DNA from: PALG01 sp964495885
GTDB taxonomy: Bacteria; Bacteroidota; Bacteroidia; Flavobacteriales; Flavobacteriaceae
Reading direction: 5' to 3'
Assembly: GCA_964495885.1 (NCBI GenBank)
Contig: CAZBWO010000014.1
Location: 27,897-91,896, forward strand
Length of the DNA stretch: 64,000 nt
Shown: positions 52,526 through 61,799 of the stretch, piece by piece
Position numbering within the stretch: position 1 is the stretch's first letter
Layout of the letters: every line of letters starts with the position of its first letter
Position numbers and translations under genes: made by a program
The notes under the pieces: generated by a model
What the model saw: only the letters and a program-made list of their open reading frames with translations
Database searches by the model: none
What the model was told of the DNA's origin: nothing

Positions 52526-52551
52526 AAAACGCCAGGGAAACCTGGCGTTTT
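52526..52551. terminator. Bidirectional intrinsic terminator
   Basis: An 11-bp stem with a GAAA loop, A-rich on the left and T-rich on the right (AAAACGCCAGG and its complement), lies between the convergent barrel gene (stop 52496) and tonB (stop 52580). It can work on both strands. Confidence 0.88.
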
Positions 52552-52579
52552 CTAGTACATAGCAGTACTGGTTGAATAG

Positions 52580-53320
52580 TTATTTGGTGGTTTCAACTTT
52601 AAAGAGGATAGGAAGGGCATAAAGCACTCCTACTGGTTTTCCCCGTTGTTTGCCGGGAATCATTTTAGGTAATTGATTCACCACCCTAAGGGCTTCACGT
52701 TCAAGACCTGGGTGTGGGGCACGGGCTTTCACGTTTACCACATCGCCTTTATGGTCTATTTTAAACTGTACGTAGATTTTTTGCATGCCTTCCAATCCAA
52801 GTTCTCCAGCCAATTCATTGTTGAAGCGTTCTTGCACGAATAAGGAAATATTATCAGACATACATTTTCTTCGGGCATTATTGCCTTGTTCGACTTCACA
52901 ACCGGGGTAGATAGGTACGTCTTCAATCACGGCAAAAGGAACATCTACAATGGTTTCTTCCTCTACGTCTTCAATATCTTCAATATTGATGACTTCCATG
53001 ATTTCCCCATCTTGGTCTAGTTCAGAAGATTCAATCAAGGTTTCTTCTACTTCCAAGTTGTCTTCCACTACTTCAAAGACCTGTTGGGCCATGGCTGGTG
53101 GAGGAGGGGGTGGAGGGGGAAGCTCCAATTGTTGGGTAATGGGGATATCGGTTTCTAGGTCTTCGCCAGTTAAAATAACTTCACTGGTTTGGTCGCCACG
53201 GTCATAGGATTTCCATTCAACCATTCTCCAAGAGATAAAAAGCATAATCACTAAGCCGGAAAGAAAGAAGATGTTGCTCCATCCCCTGAGGTCTACATTC
53301 GGATTTTTTTTAGTTTTCAT
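52580..53320 (-). CDS. tonB: TonB energy-transducing protein
   Basis: A 246-residue protein that couples the ExbB-ExbD proton motor to outer-membrane receptors. One N-terminal membrane helix (~15-32), an LPPPPPPPP proline run (~68-76), an acidic Glu-rich stretch (~85-135), and a C-terminal TonB domain (~165-246) with VQFKIDHKGDVVNV and VGVLYALPILF. Two Cys residues (~143 and ~152) flank PGCEVEQGNNARRKC, a loop often seen in flavobacterial TonB proteins. exbB and exbD are not in the window. Confidence 0.93.
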   Translation of the reverse strand: MKTKKNPNVDLRGWSNIFFLSGLVIMLFISWRMVEWKSYDRGDQTSEVILTGEDLETDIPITQQLELPPPPPPPPAMAQQVFEVVEDNLEVEETLIESSELDQDGEIMEVINIEDIEDVEEETIVDVPFAVIEDVPIYPGCEVEQGNNARRKCMSDNISLFVQERFNNELAGELGLEGMQKIYVQFKIDHKGDVVNVKARAPHPGLEREALRVVNQLPKMIPGKQRGKPVGVLYALPILFKVETTK

Positions 53321-53478
53321 GACATTAGGATTTAGGTGGATGATTCATTTTACTGATATAAAGTAACTACATCCACAACATAAAAACTATGACAAAAATC
53401 ATGAAGTGAAGAATATGGGTTTAATGGGAATTTTTTCAAATACACATGCAAATAATCAAATAGGAACCAATTGTATGG

Positions 53479-55137
53479 TTATTCCATCAACTTTGGGAGA
53501 ATATACCGCTCAAAAATTAGCTCGGGCTGCTGGGTTTTTCCGTTTCGGTAATCTCCGGAAGTAATCACAGCCACAACCTCTAAAGCTGGAACAACAAAAA
53601 TATATTGCCCCCCAGCACCTCTTGCCTCATAGGTAGCTATTTCCTTGCCTTGTGCCGTGTAGGAATGATGCCACCATAGATATCCATAACCATTTTGTTC
53701 TGGAACATTTTGTAATGGGCGATAGTTTTTAAGGGATGCAGATACCCATGCTTCGGAAATCACTTGTTTGTTATTCCAATTCCCCTTTTTTAGATATAGC
53801 TCCCCAAATGTTAATAAATCCCTTGGGGTAAAGTACATTCCACCTCCAAAGTACGGACGCCCTTTTAGATCTGTTTGAATGATATAATTGGTAATTCCCA
53901 ACGGTTGAAACAGCTGGGTATCCATAAATAATTCAAGAGGTTCGGAAACAAGGGAATCCATGGCAACTCCTAATAAATACGGATTTGCAGATCCGTAATT
54001 GGCAACCGTATTAGGTGGGTGAATCATATGGGCATCCAATACAGAGGCTGTCCAATCTGGAGAAGACTGGTAGCTGTTTTCAACGGCAGGGGAATCTGGA
54101 TTTGCACCTTTTCCATAATCTATGGCATCCAACCCAGAGCTCATGGTAAGTAGACTTTCTAAGGTGATATCCTGCATACTGGGATCTTTTGTTTGCTGAT
54201 ATTTTTTAGGTAGAAATTCAAAATTGGATTGCTGAAGGTTTTTAAACAAGGCCCTATCTTTTGCAATACCTACAACCGCCGAACCAATGCTCTTTGATGC
54301 CGAACGTGTATCATGGGGAATCTTCGCATTGTAGCCATTAAAATACCGTTCATACAGCACTTCTCCTTTTTTTGAAATCACTACTGAATGGGTATTCGTT
54401 AAGGAATCGGAAGCTATCAATGCTTCCATTTTTGGAAAGCGAAGCTTAGTGGGAGTGTTTTCAGAAACAATACCACCTCTCTGCCAGTCTCTAGTAGATT
54501 CTTGTAAAAGTACCTCCGTAAGTTGCAGTTCTCCTATGTAAACGCCTAAAAGGATCTCATTGGCCACCAACTTTCCCCGAAATTGCAATCCTGTCTTAAA
54601 ATCCATAAACGTGATTTGGTCGCCCTCTTTCTGGAAATTCGTACACCAGGTACCTGTGAAACGGGTATCTCCAAAAAATGGATAGGCTTCATAGGTATCC
54701 CCTTTCCCATTTTCAACGCTTAGATATAATTTTTCTGATTCCAATTGGTCTACCATCAAAATATTCCAAGAGCCCTTGTAGGTATCGGGTTCGGTTTTGG
54801 TAAGCCTTATATGATAAAGTAATATCCCAGACTTGATAAAGCCATTGATTTCCGCATGATCATCAGAAATGATCCCTTTAAAGGTAAGGCCTTCGGAAAG
54901 GGAGATGTGTAATACGGGAGCTTCCGAAATTGGAAAAGCATACTCCCTAGCATTATTTTCATTGGATATCCGGAATATCCCTACTTCCGTGCTCAACCCG
55001 GTGATTGCTACCTGAAGATTAAATGTTTTACCGTCTTTTATAACTCCTTCCCAACTCGAGGTATAGTCTGCCATGTTTTGCGCATTAAGGCAAAGCGGGA
55101 TATACAGGAAAAGGAGTAAGGTGGTGATTGCTTTCAT
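53479..55137 (-). CDS. Secreted serine hydrolase (class C beta-lactamase/DD-peptidase fold)
   Basis: A 552-residue exported protein from ATG 55137 (signal peptide ~1-19, CLNAQ). Residues ~20-225 form an N-terminal beta-rich region of unknown role. The beta-lactamase-type domain follows, with nucleophile SASK (Ser279, Lys282), YGSANPY in the place of YxN, and the C-terminal GAGGQYIFV in place of KTG. Such enzymes act as esterases, DD-peptidases or amidases. Penicillin hydrolysis cannot be concluded. An AraC regulator gene lies directly upstream in the same direction. Confidence 0.87.
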   Translation of the reverse strand: MKAITTLLLFLYIPLCLNAQNMADYTSSWEGVIKDGKTFNLQVAITGLSTEVGIFRISNENNAREYAFPISEAPVLHISLSEGLTFKGIISDDHAEINGFIKSGILLYHIRLTKTEPDTYKGSWNILMVDQLESEKLYLSVENGKGDTYEAYPFFGDTRFTGTWCTNFQKEGDQITFMDFKTGLQFRGKLVANEILLGVYIGELQLTEVLLQESTRDWQRGGIVSENTPTKLRFPKMEALIASDSLTNTHSVVISKKGEVLYERYFNGYNAKIPHDTRSASKSIGSAVVGIAKDRALFKNLQQSNFEFLPKKYQQTKDPSMQDITLESLLTMSSGLDAIDYGKGANPDSPAVENSYQSSPDWTASVLDAHMIHPPNTVANYGSANPYLLGVAMDSLVSEPLELFMDTQLFQPLGITNYIIQTDLKGRPYFGGGMYFTPRDLLTFGELYLKKGNWNNKQVISEAWVSASLKNYRPLQNVPEQNGYGYLWWHHSYTAQGKEIATYEARGAGGQYIFVVPALEVVAVITSGDYRNGKTQQPELIFERYILPKLME

Positions 55138-55203
55138 TTTCTTGATTGATGTATGGATGATTCCCAAAATTAAGCAGTAATACATGCCTAAAATTGTATA
55201 ATC

Positions 55204-56010
55204 TTAACATGTCAAAATTTTCTTCAATAATTTGGAAGGAGTAGTCTGATATACCCGCTTAAAATTAGATATAAAATGACTTTGATCGTAAAAGCCACAA
55301 GCATAACAGATTTCGGTCAGGGAATATTTTTGAGTCATCATCATGCAAAAAGCCTTATTTAGTTTTAACAGTCGAATGTAATTTCCCAATCCTGTTCCAA
55401 AATAGGTGCTAAACGTCCTAGATAAATGAATAGGGTGTACCCCAACTTCGGTACTTAAATAGGCTAAAGAATAGTTCGTAGGTCCTTCCCATAGTAATTC
55501 CTTGAGCCTATGAACCCAAGCTGGTTTTTGGTAAGCATGGTTGCTGGAGGATCTCATGGTGCTAAATAGTTCAATAAGTAAACTATCAATACCCAATTCA
55601 GAATAGGCATCATTTGTGGTAGATTCCACAAAAACCAAATTCATTAAATTCTTTACCATCGGGTTTTCTATATTGAGGCTTCCTTCAAAATCAGTAAGCT
55701 GAACTCCGTATTTCAAAAACCATTCATTCCGAAGCTCAATATGAAACCCCCTTGTAAAGTCATGCGGTTTAGTATTGTAATGGGCATCTTGCCAGTTATG
55801 AAACAATAAGCTACCGGGTTTTAGGTAATAGGATTCCTTCCGGTTGCCTTCAAATAACTTTCCTTGAAGTAAATAGGTAAAGTAAGGGTTCTCATGGGTA
55901 TGCCAGTCTACCGTTGGATGGATATATTCGGTATCTGTAATGATGAGGTCACCAAAAACCAATTTTTGATAGTGTGAGCCGTAATATTCCCCTGTTTTAA
56001 GTGACTGCAT
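55204..56010 (-). CDS. AraC-family transcriptional regulator
   Basis: A 268-residue regulator with an N-terminal cupin-like sensing domain (~1-110; HPTVDWHTHENPYFTYLLQGK is typical) and a C-terminal double helix-turn-helix (~168-266; LAYLSTEVGVHPIHLSRTF and ICYACGFYDQSHFISNFKRVY). It lies 66 bases upstream of the serine hydrolase and may control it or itself. The ligand is unknown. Confidence 0.92.
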   Translation of the reverse strand: MQSLKTGEYYGSHYQKLVFGDLIITDTEYIHPTVDWHTHENPYFTYLLQGKLFEGNRKESYYLKPGSLLFHNWQDAHYNTKPHDFTRGFHIELRNEWFLKYGVQLTDFEGSLNIENPMVKNLMNLVFVESTTNDAYSELGIDSLLIELFSTMRSSSNHAYQKPAWVHRLKELLWEGPTNYSLAYLSTEVGVHPIHLSRTFSTYFGTGLGNYIRLLKLNKAFCMMMTQKYSLTEICYACGFYDQSHFISNFKRVYQTTPSKLLKKILTC

Positions 56011-56139
56011 ACAATAACCTTCAATGATAAGTAGGTGCTTTATCCGTGAAGTTACATTTTTTTAAAAAGGATGTTGCACTTCGTGCTTTACAATAACAAA
56101 CGATCCGTGAAATTTGTCCCATGTATGGTTTCATTCAAA

Positions 56140-58026
56140 TTAAGTATCCAACAAATACGGCAAATACAGTCTAACAATCGTCCCATCACTGGTGGTTTCC
56201 ATAGTAAATCTACTATCTACCTTGTATTTCTTTCTGAAAATTGCCAACTGTTCCTTGATGACCTGGGTAGATACAGACTGGTGTGAACTTTTTCCTTTTG
56301 TAGTATTTGCCTGCCCATTATCGCGAATGGTACAACACAGCAAACCTTTGTCTACTTGTTCTAGGTGAATTTCAATAGCCCCTTTATGGGAAATCCCCTT
56401 AAAACCATGTACAATAGAGTTTTCTACAAAGGGCTGTATCAACAAGGGAGGAATAATGCATGCCTCCGTCTCTATATTTTTGTCTATGGTAATACGATAA
56501 TCAAACGTATGGTGGAAATTGGATTGCAACTCCAAATAGGTTTCCAAGGCACCTACTTCTTCATCAAGTCCTACAAACTCTTCCCTGGAATGCTGTAAAA
56601 CGGTTCGGAATAAGGAGGATAGTTTCTGAAGGTAGGGAACAGCAGTGCTTTTCTTTGCTTGCACCAATGCCGAAACATGATTCATGGCGTTGCCAATAAA
56701 ATGCGGATTCATTTGTGTGGTTAATAGCCGCTGCTCTAAATTCAGTTTTTCAAATTGAGCCTTCAATTTTCGCTGCCTAAACAACACATACCCTAAACCA
56801 AGCAGCACTAGGCTTAAGGCTGCATACCCCGCAAACAGGAATCGTTGCTGCCGTATGATGGTTTCCTGTTGTTTTTTGTTTTGTTCCAGCTGCAAAATGG
56901 AAGCATCTTTTTCCCGGGTTTGATACGCCACCTCCAACTTACGGGTTTGTTCTTTTAAGAGATCCTTGGAGTAATCCCGAAAATAGGAAAGGGAGGCTTC
57001 AAAATTTTGCTGCTGTCCCTTTTGGTTGCCCTGTAACTGATAAATCCTATTCAAAAAGTCAAAGGCAAGCACCGCGCAACGTTCATCAGATTTGGTCAAG
57101 GAACTTTGTGATGCTATCAACCCAATACATTGCTGTAAACTTTTCAGGGCGTTTCCCAACAGATTGTGATGGTACTCGTGTACTCCTTTTACCAAATGGT
57201 GGTTGATCTCTGCCCCTTCATAACTGGGAATACCTTGTTCCAAGTTGGTAGCATATGCCTTTTCAAAATAATATACGGTAGAATCCAACTTTTTCAAGTC
57301 ATAGTAACTAAAGCCCAAGGAGGTATAAATGGCCGAAATATTTGCCTTGTAACTACTAGATTGTGACCGTGCCAATGCATTATTGTAAAAGTAGAGGGCA
57401 GAGTCCATCTGTTGATGTCTGGAATAGATGTCACCCATAGATTTTTGGGTTGTGATCATGGCCCGGTCTATCTTTTTAAAGTTAGCATCGTTAATGGCCC
57501 TATGATAATACGTTAAGGCCAAACTGTCATCGCCATTTTCAAAATGGTTCCAACCAATACCACTATAGATATATGACACCCATTTATAGGGATGTTTTTT
57601 GTGTAAGTCTAATGCAAGGTGATAATTTTTGGTAGAGGCATCATAATCTTTTAGCTTCCAGTAAGCTTTCCCTTTATAATAATAGGCATTTACCAAGGGT
57701 TCTTCATCCAAATCACGTTTAACTGAACTGTTGTTAAAAGACGAGACAGCCTTGTCAACATAATAAAGCGTGGAATCCGTATTCCCATCATGATAATTAA
57801 TAATGGCGCTGCGGTTATAATAATGAGGCCAGCCCAATAAGTTGGGATTAGACTCCAACATTTTTTTCAAATCGGTAGTTTTAACCCTAATAACATTATC
57901 TAAAACAGAATCCAGAAATTGCTGGGTATATTCTTTGTCAGGTTCAAAGGGGATTATATCTTTATCCTGTGCACGTACTTGTAGTATTGTTAGTACCGCA
58001 ATACATAGGTACAAGGGTGTTTTCAT
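56140..58026 (-). CDS. TPR-containing sensor histidine kinase (LytS/His_kinase type)
   Basis: A 628-residue kinase from ATG 58026, which begins a clear signal peptide (MKTPLYLCIAVLTILQVRAQ). Periplasmic TPR-like repeats (~60-350) are followed by a coiled coil (~360-395), one membrane helix (~398-418), and a His_kinase domain with the phospho-acceptor His in QMNPHFIGNAMNH (~442), LLIQPFVENSIVHG and an HATPase_c part ending VRLYLP. This architecture partners LytTR response regulators in Bacteroidota, and exactly such a regulator is encoded divergently with overlapping start codons. Confidence 0.92.
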   Translation of the reverse strand: MKTPLYLCIAVLTILQVRAQDKDIIPFEPDKEYTQQFLDSVLDNVIRVKTTDLKKMLESNPNLLGWPHYYNRSAIINYHDGNTDSTLYYVDKAVSSFNNSSVKRDLDEEPLVNAYYYKGKAYWKLKDYDASTKNYHLALDLHKKHPYKWVSYIYSGIGWNHFENGDDSLALTYYHRAINDANFKKIDRAMITTQKSMGDIYSRHQQMDSALYFYNNALARSQSSSYKANISAIYTSLGFSYYDLKKLDSTVYYFEKAYATNLEQGIPSYEGAEINHHLVKGVHEYHHNLLGNALKSLQQCIGLIASQSSLTKSDERCAVLAFDFLNRIYQLQGNQKGQQQNFEASLSYFRDYSKDLLKEQTRKLEVAYQTREKDASILQLEQNKKQQETIIRQQRFLFAGYAALSLVLLGLGYVLFRQRKLKAQFEKLNLEQRLLTTQMNPHFIGNAMNHVSALVQAKKSTAVPYLQKLSSLFRTVLQHSREEFVGLDEEVGALETYLELQSNFHHTFDYRITIDKNIETEACIIPPLLIQPFVENSIVHGFKGISHKGAIEIHLEQVDKGLLCCTIRDNGQANTTKGKSSHQSVSTQVIKEQLAIFRKKYKVDSRFTMETTSDGTIVRLYLPYLLDT

Positions 58027-58795
58027 GTTAAAATTGGTTTTTACGTTGAGAGAAGATAAAATTAAAACAATTATTGTGGAAGATGTCTTGGAAGCCCAAG
58101 ATTTACTCAAACAAATTATCCACACTCATTTTTCTAACATTGAAATAATGGGCTGTGCCGAAAGCGTTTCAGAAGCGGTCACACTCATTAAAAAAGAAGC
58201 TCCAGAGCTCATTCTAATGGATATAGAATTAACAGATGGGGATGCATTTGGTATTTTTCAGCAACTACCCCGTCAGGAGTTCGAAGTGATTTTTATTACG
58301 GCACATGCAAACATGCTTCAGAAAGCATTAGATCACTATGCATTTAGTTACATCGTAAAGCCAGTGGAAGAACAAAAGTTGGTCGCAGCCATACAACGGT
58401 ACGTTCAGTTAAAACAGCGTATGTTCAGTCAGCAAAAACAACAACTCCTTCGAGATTTCCTACAGCCCTCTTCATCTAGATTATTGCTCCAAACCGGGAA
58501 CGAACATGTTTCGGTACAATTGGCTGATGTAATAAAGTGTGAAGCCGATGGGAATTTCACCCATTTTTACCTAAAGGGAGACCAAAAGTACATGGTGTCC
58601 AAACCCCTTAAATATTTTGACGACCTGCTTTCCGAAAAACGCTTTTTTAGGGCCCGTCGCTCGGTATTGGTAAATATAGATTGCATTGCCTCCATCTACA
58701 AAAAGGAAACCATTGTTTTGAACAATGGAGACAAAGTACATGTATCGGCTCGTAATAAGTCGAAGCTAGGGGAACTCATCCAGTATTTTTCTTAA
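58025..58795 (+). CDS. LytTR-family response regulator
   Basis: A 256-residue regulator: receiver domain (~10-125) with IIVEDV, phospho-acceptor Asp in LILMDIELTDG and Lys in YIVKPVE; LytTR DNA-binding domain (~150-250) with IKCEADGNFTHFY and RFFRARRSVLVNID. ATG 58025 is the first start after the divergent kinase. TTG 58046 gives a more usual N-terminus (seven residues shorter) and has a TAAAATTG box just upstream, so it is a serious alternative. It is the cognate partner of the divergent TPR kinase. Confidence 0.9.
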   Translation: MLKLVFTLREDKIKTIIVEDVLEAQDLLKQIIHTHFSNIEIMGCAESVSEAVTLIKKEAPELILMDIELTDGDAFGIFQQLPRQEFEVIFITAHANMLQKALDHYAFSYIVKPVEEQKLVAAIQRYVQLKQRMFSQQKQQLLRDFLQPSSSRLLLQTGNEHVSVQLADVIKCEADGNFTHFYLKGDQKYMVSKPLKYFDDLLSEKRFFRARRSVLVNIDCIASIYKKETIVLNNGDKVHVSARNKSKLGELIQYFS

Positions 58796-58962
58796 TAACG
58801 CTTATAGCTGTTATTCATACGTTAAGCATCTGATTTGCGCCTCTAGCCATTTCAATGAAACAAGCCTCCTTAAATCAAGGTAATTTAGGAATAATACCAC
58901 AAGCTATCTATACTAGGATGTGGTGTTTTAAATCTTGATTAGTAACATGTAAAATTTAAACT

Positions 58963-60990
58963 ATGAAAAAATTAATCCTATTTACACTAATGCTAGTGTC
59001 AATGACGCTGGTACATGCACAAAATACTTGTAATTTTTATCGTACAGATAATGGAACAGGTAGAACAACAATTGGGCCGCCTCCAAGCTGGCATGTTTCA
59101 ACATTGTATGAACATCAAACAGGGGAATATGACAATGATGAATTTTGCTTCAATCTAGTTGTCCATAAGGTACAAAGGAGTGATGGCACAGGAGGCCCTA
59201 GTGAAACACAGATTTCCGATAAGGTATATCAAATGATTTCCGTATTCTCTTCTTTTAATATCCATTTCTATTGGGATGGGACGTTCCTGGATATTAATGA
59301 TACTGATTTATATAATGATATCGAAATACCATATGCAGTGAGTACCGCACCCTATTTTGTTCCAGGCGCAATCAATATTTTTTACTGGGATCACTGGGGT
59401 GGAGCCAGTTCTAATTTAGAAAGTACGGTGATTAGAATGTTTGGTGCAACTTTAAATGCATCAGATACCAGCACTCTAATTCATGAAATGGGACATCAAT
59501 TAGGTTTGTTTCATACATTTCATGGTAGGACTTTAGATCCGACTGAACACCCTGGGGAAGATGATGAATTGCCCGGTGCGGCAAGTAGCCCGAATAGCCA
59601 TTTTACTGGAGACTTCGTATTTGATACCGAAGCCGATGGAAATAACTATGATGGACTTTGTGGTATTGTCCATGATGACATTACTGATCCCACTGCATTA
59701 TCTCCTAATATGGATAATTACATGTCATATGGAGGGGAACATTGTAGAGACTTTTTTACCCCTGGTCAAATCACAAGAATGCGGTATATAATATCCGAAG
59801 AGGTAATGCCGCATCTTAATGATGCGTTAACTTTATGTGAACCATATCCCCCTGCATGCGCAGATTGCGATGGGCCTTATTATGACTTAGCCATGAATCG
59901 GGTTGAAGAATACCTGAGTTTCAATGAAACTTGTACAGAAGCAACCTTTGGATTTCCAATGATTGGTCCTGCTACTTGTAATTATAAATTACGGGTAACA
60001 TCCAGTATTGCAACCATGGATATCCCATTAACGGGCATTCATACCATTGCTCTAGACCCTCTAAGTCCATTTGTTACGGTAGATGTGCTTTTCGATGAAG
60101 ATCAAGATGGGATATATGAAGCCTTAAATTGTGAGGAAGTGTTTGAATGTGTACCAGACATTTGTGATGATTGTGAAGATATGGCCTTATCCATTAAGGA
60201 TTCATTTACCGCTTCCCAGCCTTCCAGTGGGTGTACGTATGTTTGTTTCGATATCCCAACAGATTTCAACGACTGTTATACAGGCACCATCAACTGGGGT
60301 GACGGAACCACAACTACCATTTCGTCCGGGATAGCTACAAGTCTTTGCCATGAATACAGTGCGTCTTTTGACCCCAATGAAACCATAACAATCACTATTG
60401 TGGATGAAAATGATCAAACCTGCTCCACTTCTTATGTAGATGTATGTATCGCTTGTGATGTAAGCTGTTTGGATGTAGCTGAAGCCATTAAAGAAGAATT
60501 TACAGAAACCATCACTGGCGGGTGTACACAGATTTGTACAGAGCTTCCTGCGGGATTATCAGAATGTTTTTCAGGTGTAATAGACTGGGGAGATGGAACA
60601 ACATCTACCTTTCCAACGTTTGGGTCAGGGACCATTTGCCACCAATATACAAGTCATTCAGGACCTACCTGGTTGTCGGTAACAGTGTATTTGAATGGGG
60701 AAAGTTGTGAGGTATTTGATTATACACAAATATTTGGCTGTTCAGGGATGGGGAAAACACAAATAACCCTTTCGCCCAACCCTTCAAAATCCAAGCAAAC
60801 CATATCCTTTGATGGGATAGAACATACCAAGGTGCAGGAAATAACAATTTTGGATCTATTTGGAAACCAAAAATCGTCTATCATTCCTGTGGATAATTCG
60901 TTTGAGATAAACACACTCCAAAAGGGAATGTACCTAATACGCTTCCAAACAACAGAAGGTACGATCACCAAAAAGCTCTTGGTAGAATAG
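58963..60990 (+). CDS. Secreted M43-type metalloprotease with two eight-Cys WGD repeats and T9SS tail
   Basis: A 675-residue exported protein (signal peptide ~1-19, VHAQ). The metzincin-type catalytic domain (~20-290) has HEMGHQLGLFH (His174, Glu175, His178, His184) and the Met-turn region NYMSYGGEHCRDFFTPGQ, typical of pappalysin-like M43 peptidases. A linker (~295-395) is followed by two related domains, residues 401-495 and 498-593, each with eight Cys and a WGDGT motif. The last ~70 residues are a T9SS type A sorting domain (ITLSPNPSKS, GMYLIRFQT). It should be secreted and surface-attached. A stand-alone copy of the repeat domain is encoded 260 bases downstream. Confidence 0.9.
   Translation: MKKLILFTLMLVSMTLVHAQNTCNFYRTDNGTGRTTIGPPPSWHVSTLYEHQTGEYDNDEFCFNLVVHKVQRSDGTGGPSETQISDKVYQMISVFSSFNIHFYWDGTFLDINDTDLYNDIEIPYAVSTAPYFVPGAINIFYWDHWGGASSNLESTVIRMFGATLNASDTSTLIHEMGHQLGLFHTFHGRTLDPTEHPGEDDELPGAASSPNSHFTGDFVFDTEADGNNYDGLCGIVHDDITDPTALSPNMDNYMSYGGEHCRDFFTPGQITRMRYIISEEVMPHLNDALTLCEPYPPACADCDGPYYDLAMNRVEEYLSFNETCTEATFGFPMIGPATCNYKLRVTSSIATMDIPLTGIHTIALDPLSPFVTVDVLFDEDQDGIYEALNCEEVFECVPDICDDCEDMALSIKDSFTASQPSSGCTYVCFDIPTDFNDCYTGTINWGDGTTTTISSGIATSLCHEYSASFDPNETITITIVDENDQTCSTSYVDVCIACDVSCLDVAEAIKEEFTETITGGCTQICTELPAGLSECFSGVIDWGDGTTSTFPTFGSGTICHQYTSHSGPTWLSVTVYLNGESCEVFDYTQIFGCSGMGKTQITLSPNPSKSKQTISFDGIEHTKVQEITILDLFGNQKSSIIPVDNSFEINTLQKGMYLIRFQTTEGTITKKLLVE
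60162..60741 (+). repeat. Two tandem eight-Cys WGD domains within the protease
   Basis: Residues 401-495 and 498-593 of the protease share the pattern CxxC, CxxxC, Cys, G-I-WGDGT, CHxY, Cys, Cys. They differ elsewhere, so the duplication is old. WGD is reminiscent of PKD-type beta-sandwich domains. A third copy forms the 136-residue protein at 61251-61661. Confidence 0.82.
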
Positions 60991-61020
60991 TATCATCTAA
61001 ATAATTTAGATTGGGTAAGA

Positions 61021-61045
61021 AACGGGGGCCATTGGCCCCCGTTTT
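61021..61045 (+). terminator. Intrinsic terminator after the metalloprotease gene
   Basis: A perfect 10-bp GC-rich stem (61021-61030 with 61034-61043) with a three-base loop, followed by TTTT. It lies 30 bases after the protease stop codon and separates it from the following small-protein gene. Confidence 0.88.
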
Positions 61046-61250
61046 GTATGGAAAAAGGCCCCCCTCAACCAGAACGTTACCTAAAACGCTTGTACAGCAA
61101 TTAACTACGTTCATCTTGCTAAAAGCAACGATTGTCATTTAATAAGAGCATACCTCCAAACAAGCAACTAAATTAAAGTGCTTGTTGGTAACATAACAAT
61201 GCCGCAGCCGCCGAACAGCGAATTAGTAGGCATCCTTAAATACATTTATT

Positions 61251-61661
61251 ATGAAAAAACTAATGCTAATAGCTTTATTTAGTATGCTTTTGGTAGGAAG
61301 CCAACAAGCACAACCCAAAGCCCCAGACCTAGTGGATAATACCACTGAAGAACTAAGTTGCTTTACTAGTTGTGAGGATATGGCGGCAATTATCATGAAT
61401 AGCCTAGATCAGCATGTTGTAGGAGATTGTACCGAAATTTGCTTTACAGTTCCACCTGGTTTCTCAAATTGCTTCACAGGATATATTGAATGGGGGGATA
61501 GCTCTCCAAATTCTTCGCTAATATCAATTAGTCCAGAAATTTGTCACATTTATACTCCAACTTCAACCACATTTGTAGTAAAGGTAATAGTCGAAAAAAA
61601 GGGAGAAAGATGTAAAGAAAGTCAATGGGTGCAAGTAATACCATGTGGAAACTTAAATTAA
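61251..61661 (+). CDS. Small secreted eight-Cys WGD-domain protein (136 aa)
   Basis: A 136-residue protein: signal peptide ~1-20 (SQQAQ), then a single domain at 37-132 with the same eight-Cys pattern as the protease repeats upstream (CFTSCEDMA, CTEIC, CFTGYIEWGD, CHIY, then Cys ~120 and ~132). It has no catalytic domain and no T9SS tail, so it may remain in the periplasm or be secreted in another way. The signal peptides of both genes are also similar (MKKLxL). A terminator separates them, so it has its own transcript; TACATTTA just before the ATG is a partial promoter match. I know no named family. Confidence 0.78.
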   Translation: MKKLMLIALFSMLLVGSQQAQPKAPDLVDNTTEELSCFTSCEDMAAIIMNSLDQHVVGDCTEICFTVPPGFSNCFTGYIEWGDSSPNSSLISISPEICHIYTPTSTTFVVKVIVEKKGERCKESQWVQVIPCGNLN

Positions 61662-61762
61662 GCAATACTTAATTCTATGTTGAAGATGTAATAGCAATGC
61701 TTAATGCTAAAAAGGATACTACAATAATTAAACTTATTGTAAAGTAATTAAATATGTTATTC

Positions 61763-61799
61763 AAAAAAAAAGCATCAAGGACATACTTGGTGCTTTTTT
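61763..61799 (+). terminator. Intrinsic terminator downstream of the small Cys-rich protein gene
   Basis: An A-tract, a 9-bp stem with one G-T pair (AGCATCAAG with CTTGGTGCT), a six-base loop, and a T-run of six. It lies about 100 bases after the stop at 61661. The flanking A and T tracts extend the stem and could let it act on both strands. Confidence 0.82.

Noticed and set aside
52950..53207. Ser/Gly-rich frame on the plus strand across tonB
   Set aside because: It is the mirror of the Glu-rich and Pro-rich tract of tonB, with GGGGGGGG reflecting the proline run.
53479..55137. Calling the serine hydrolase an antibiotic-resistance beta-lactamase
   Set aside because: Only the SxxK motif is clear; the YxN and KTG-type motifs are weak, and a long extra N-terminal region is present. 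Many related proteins are esterases or peptidases.
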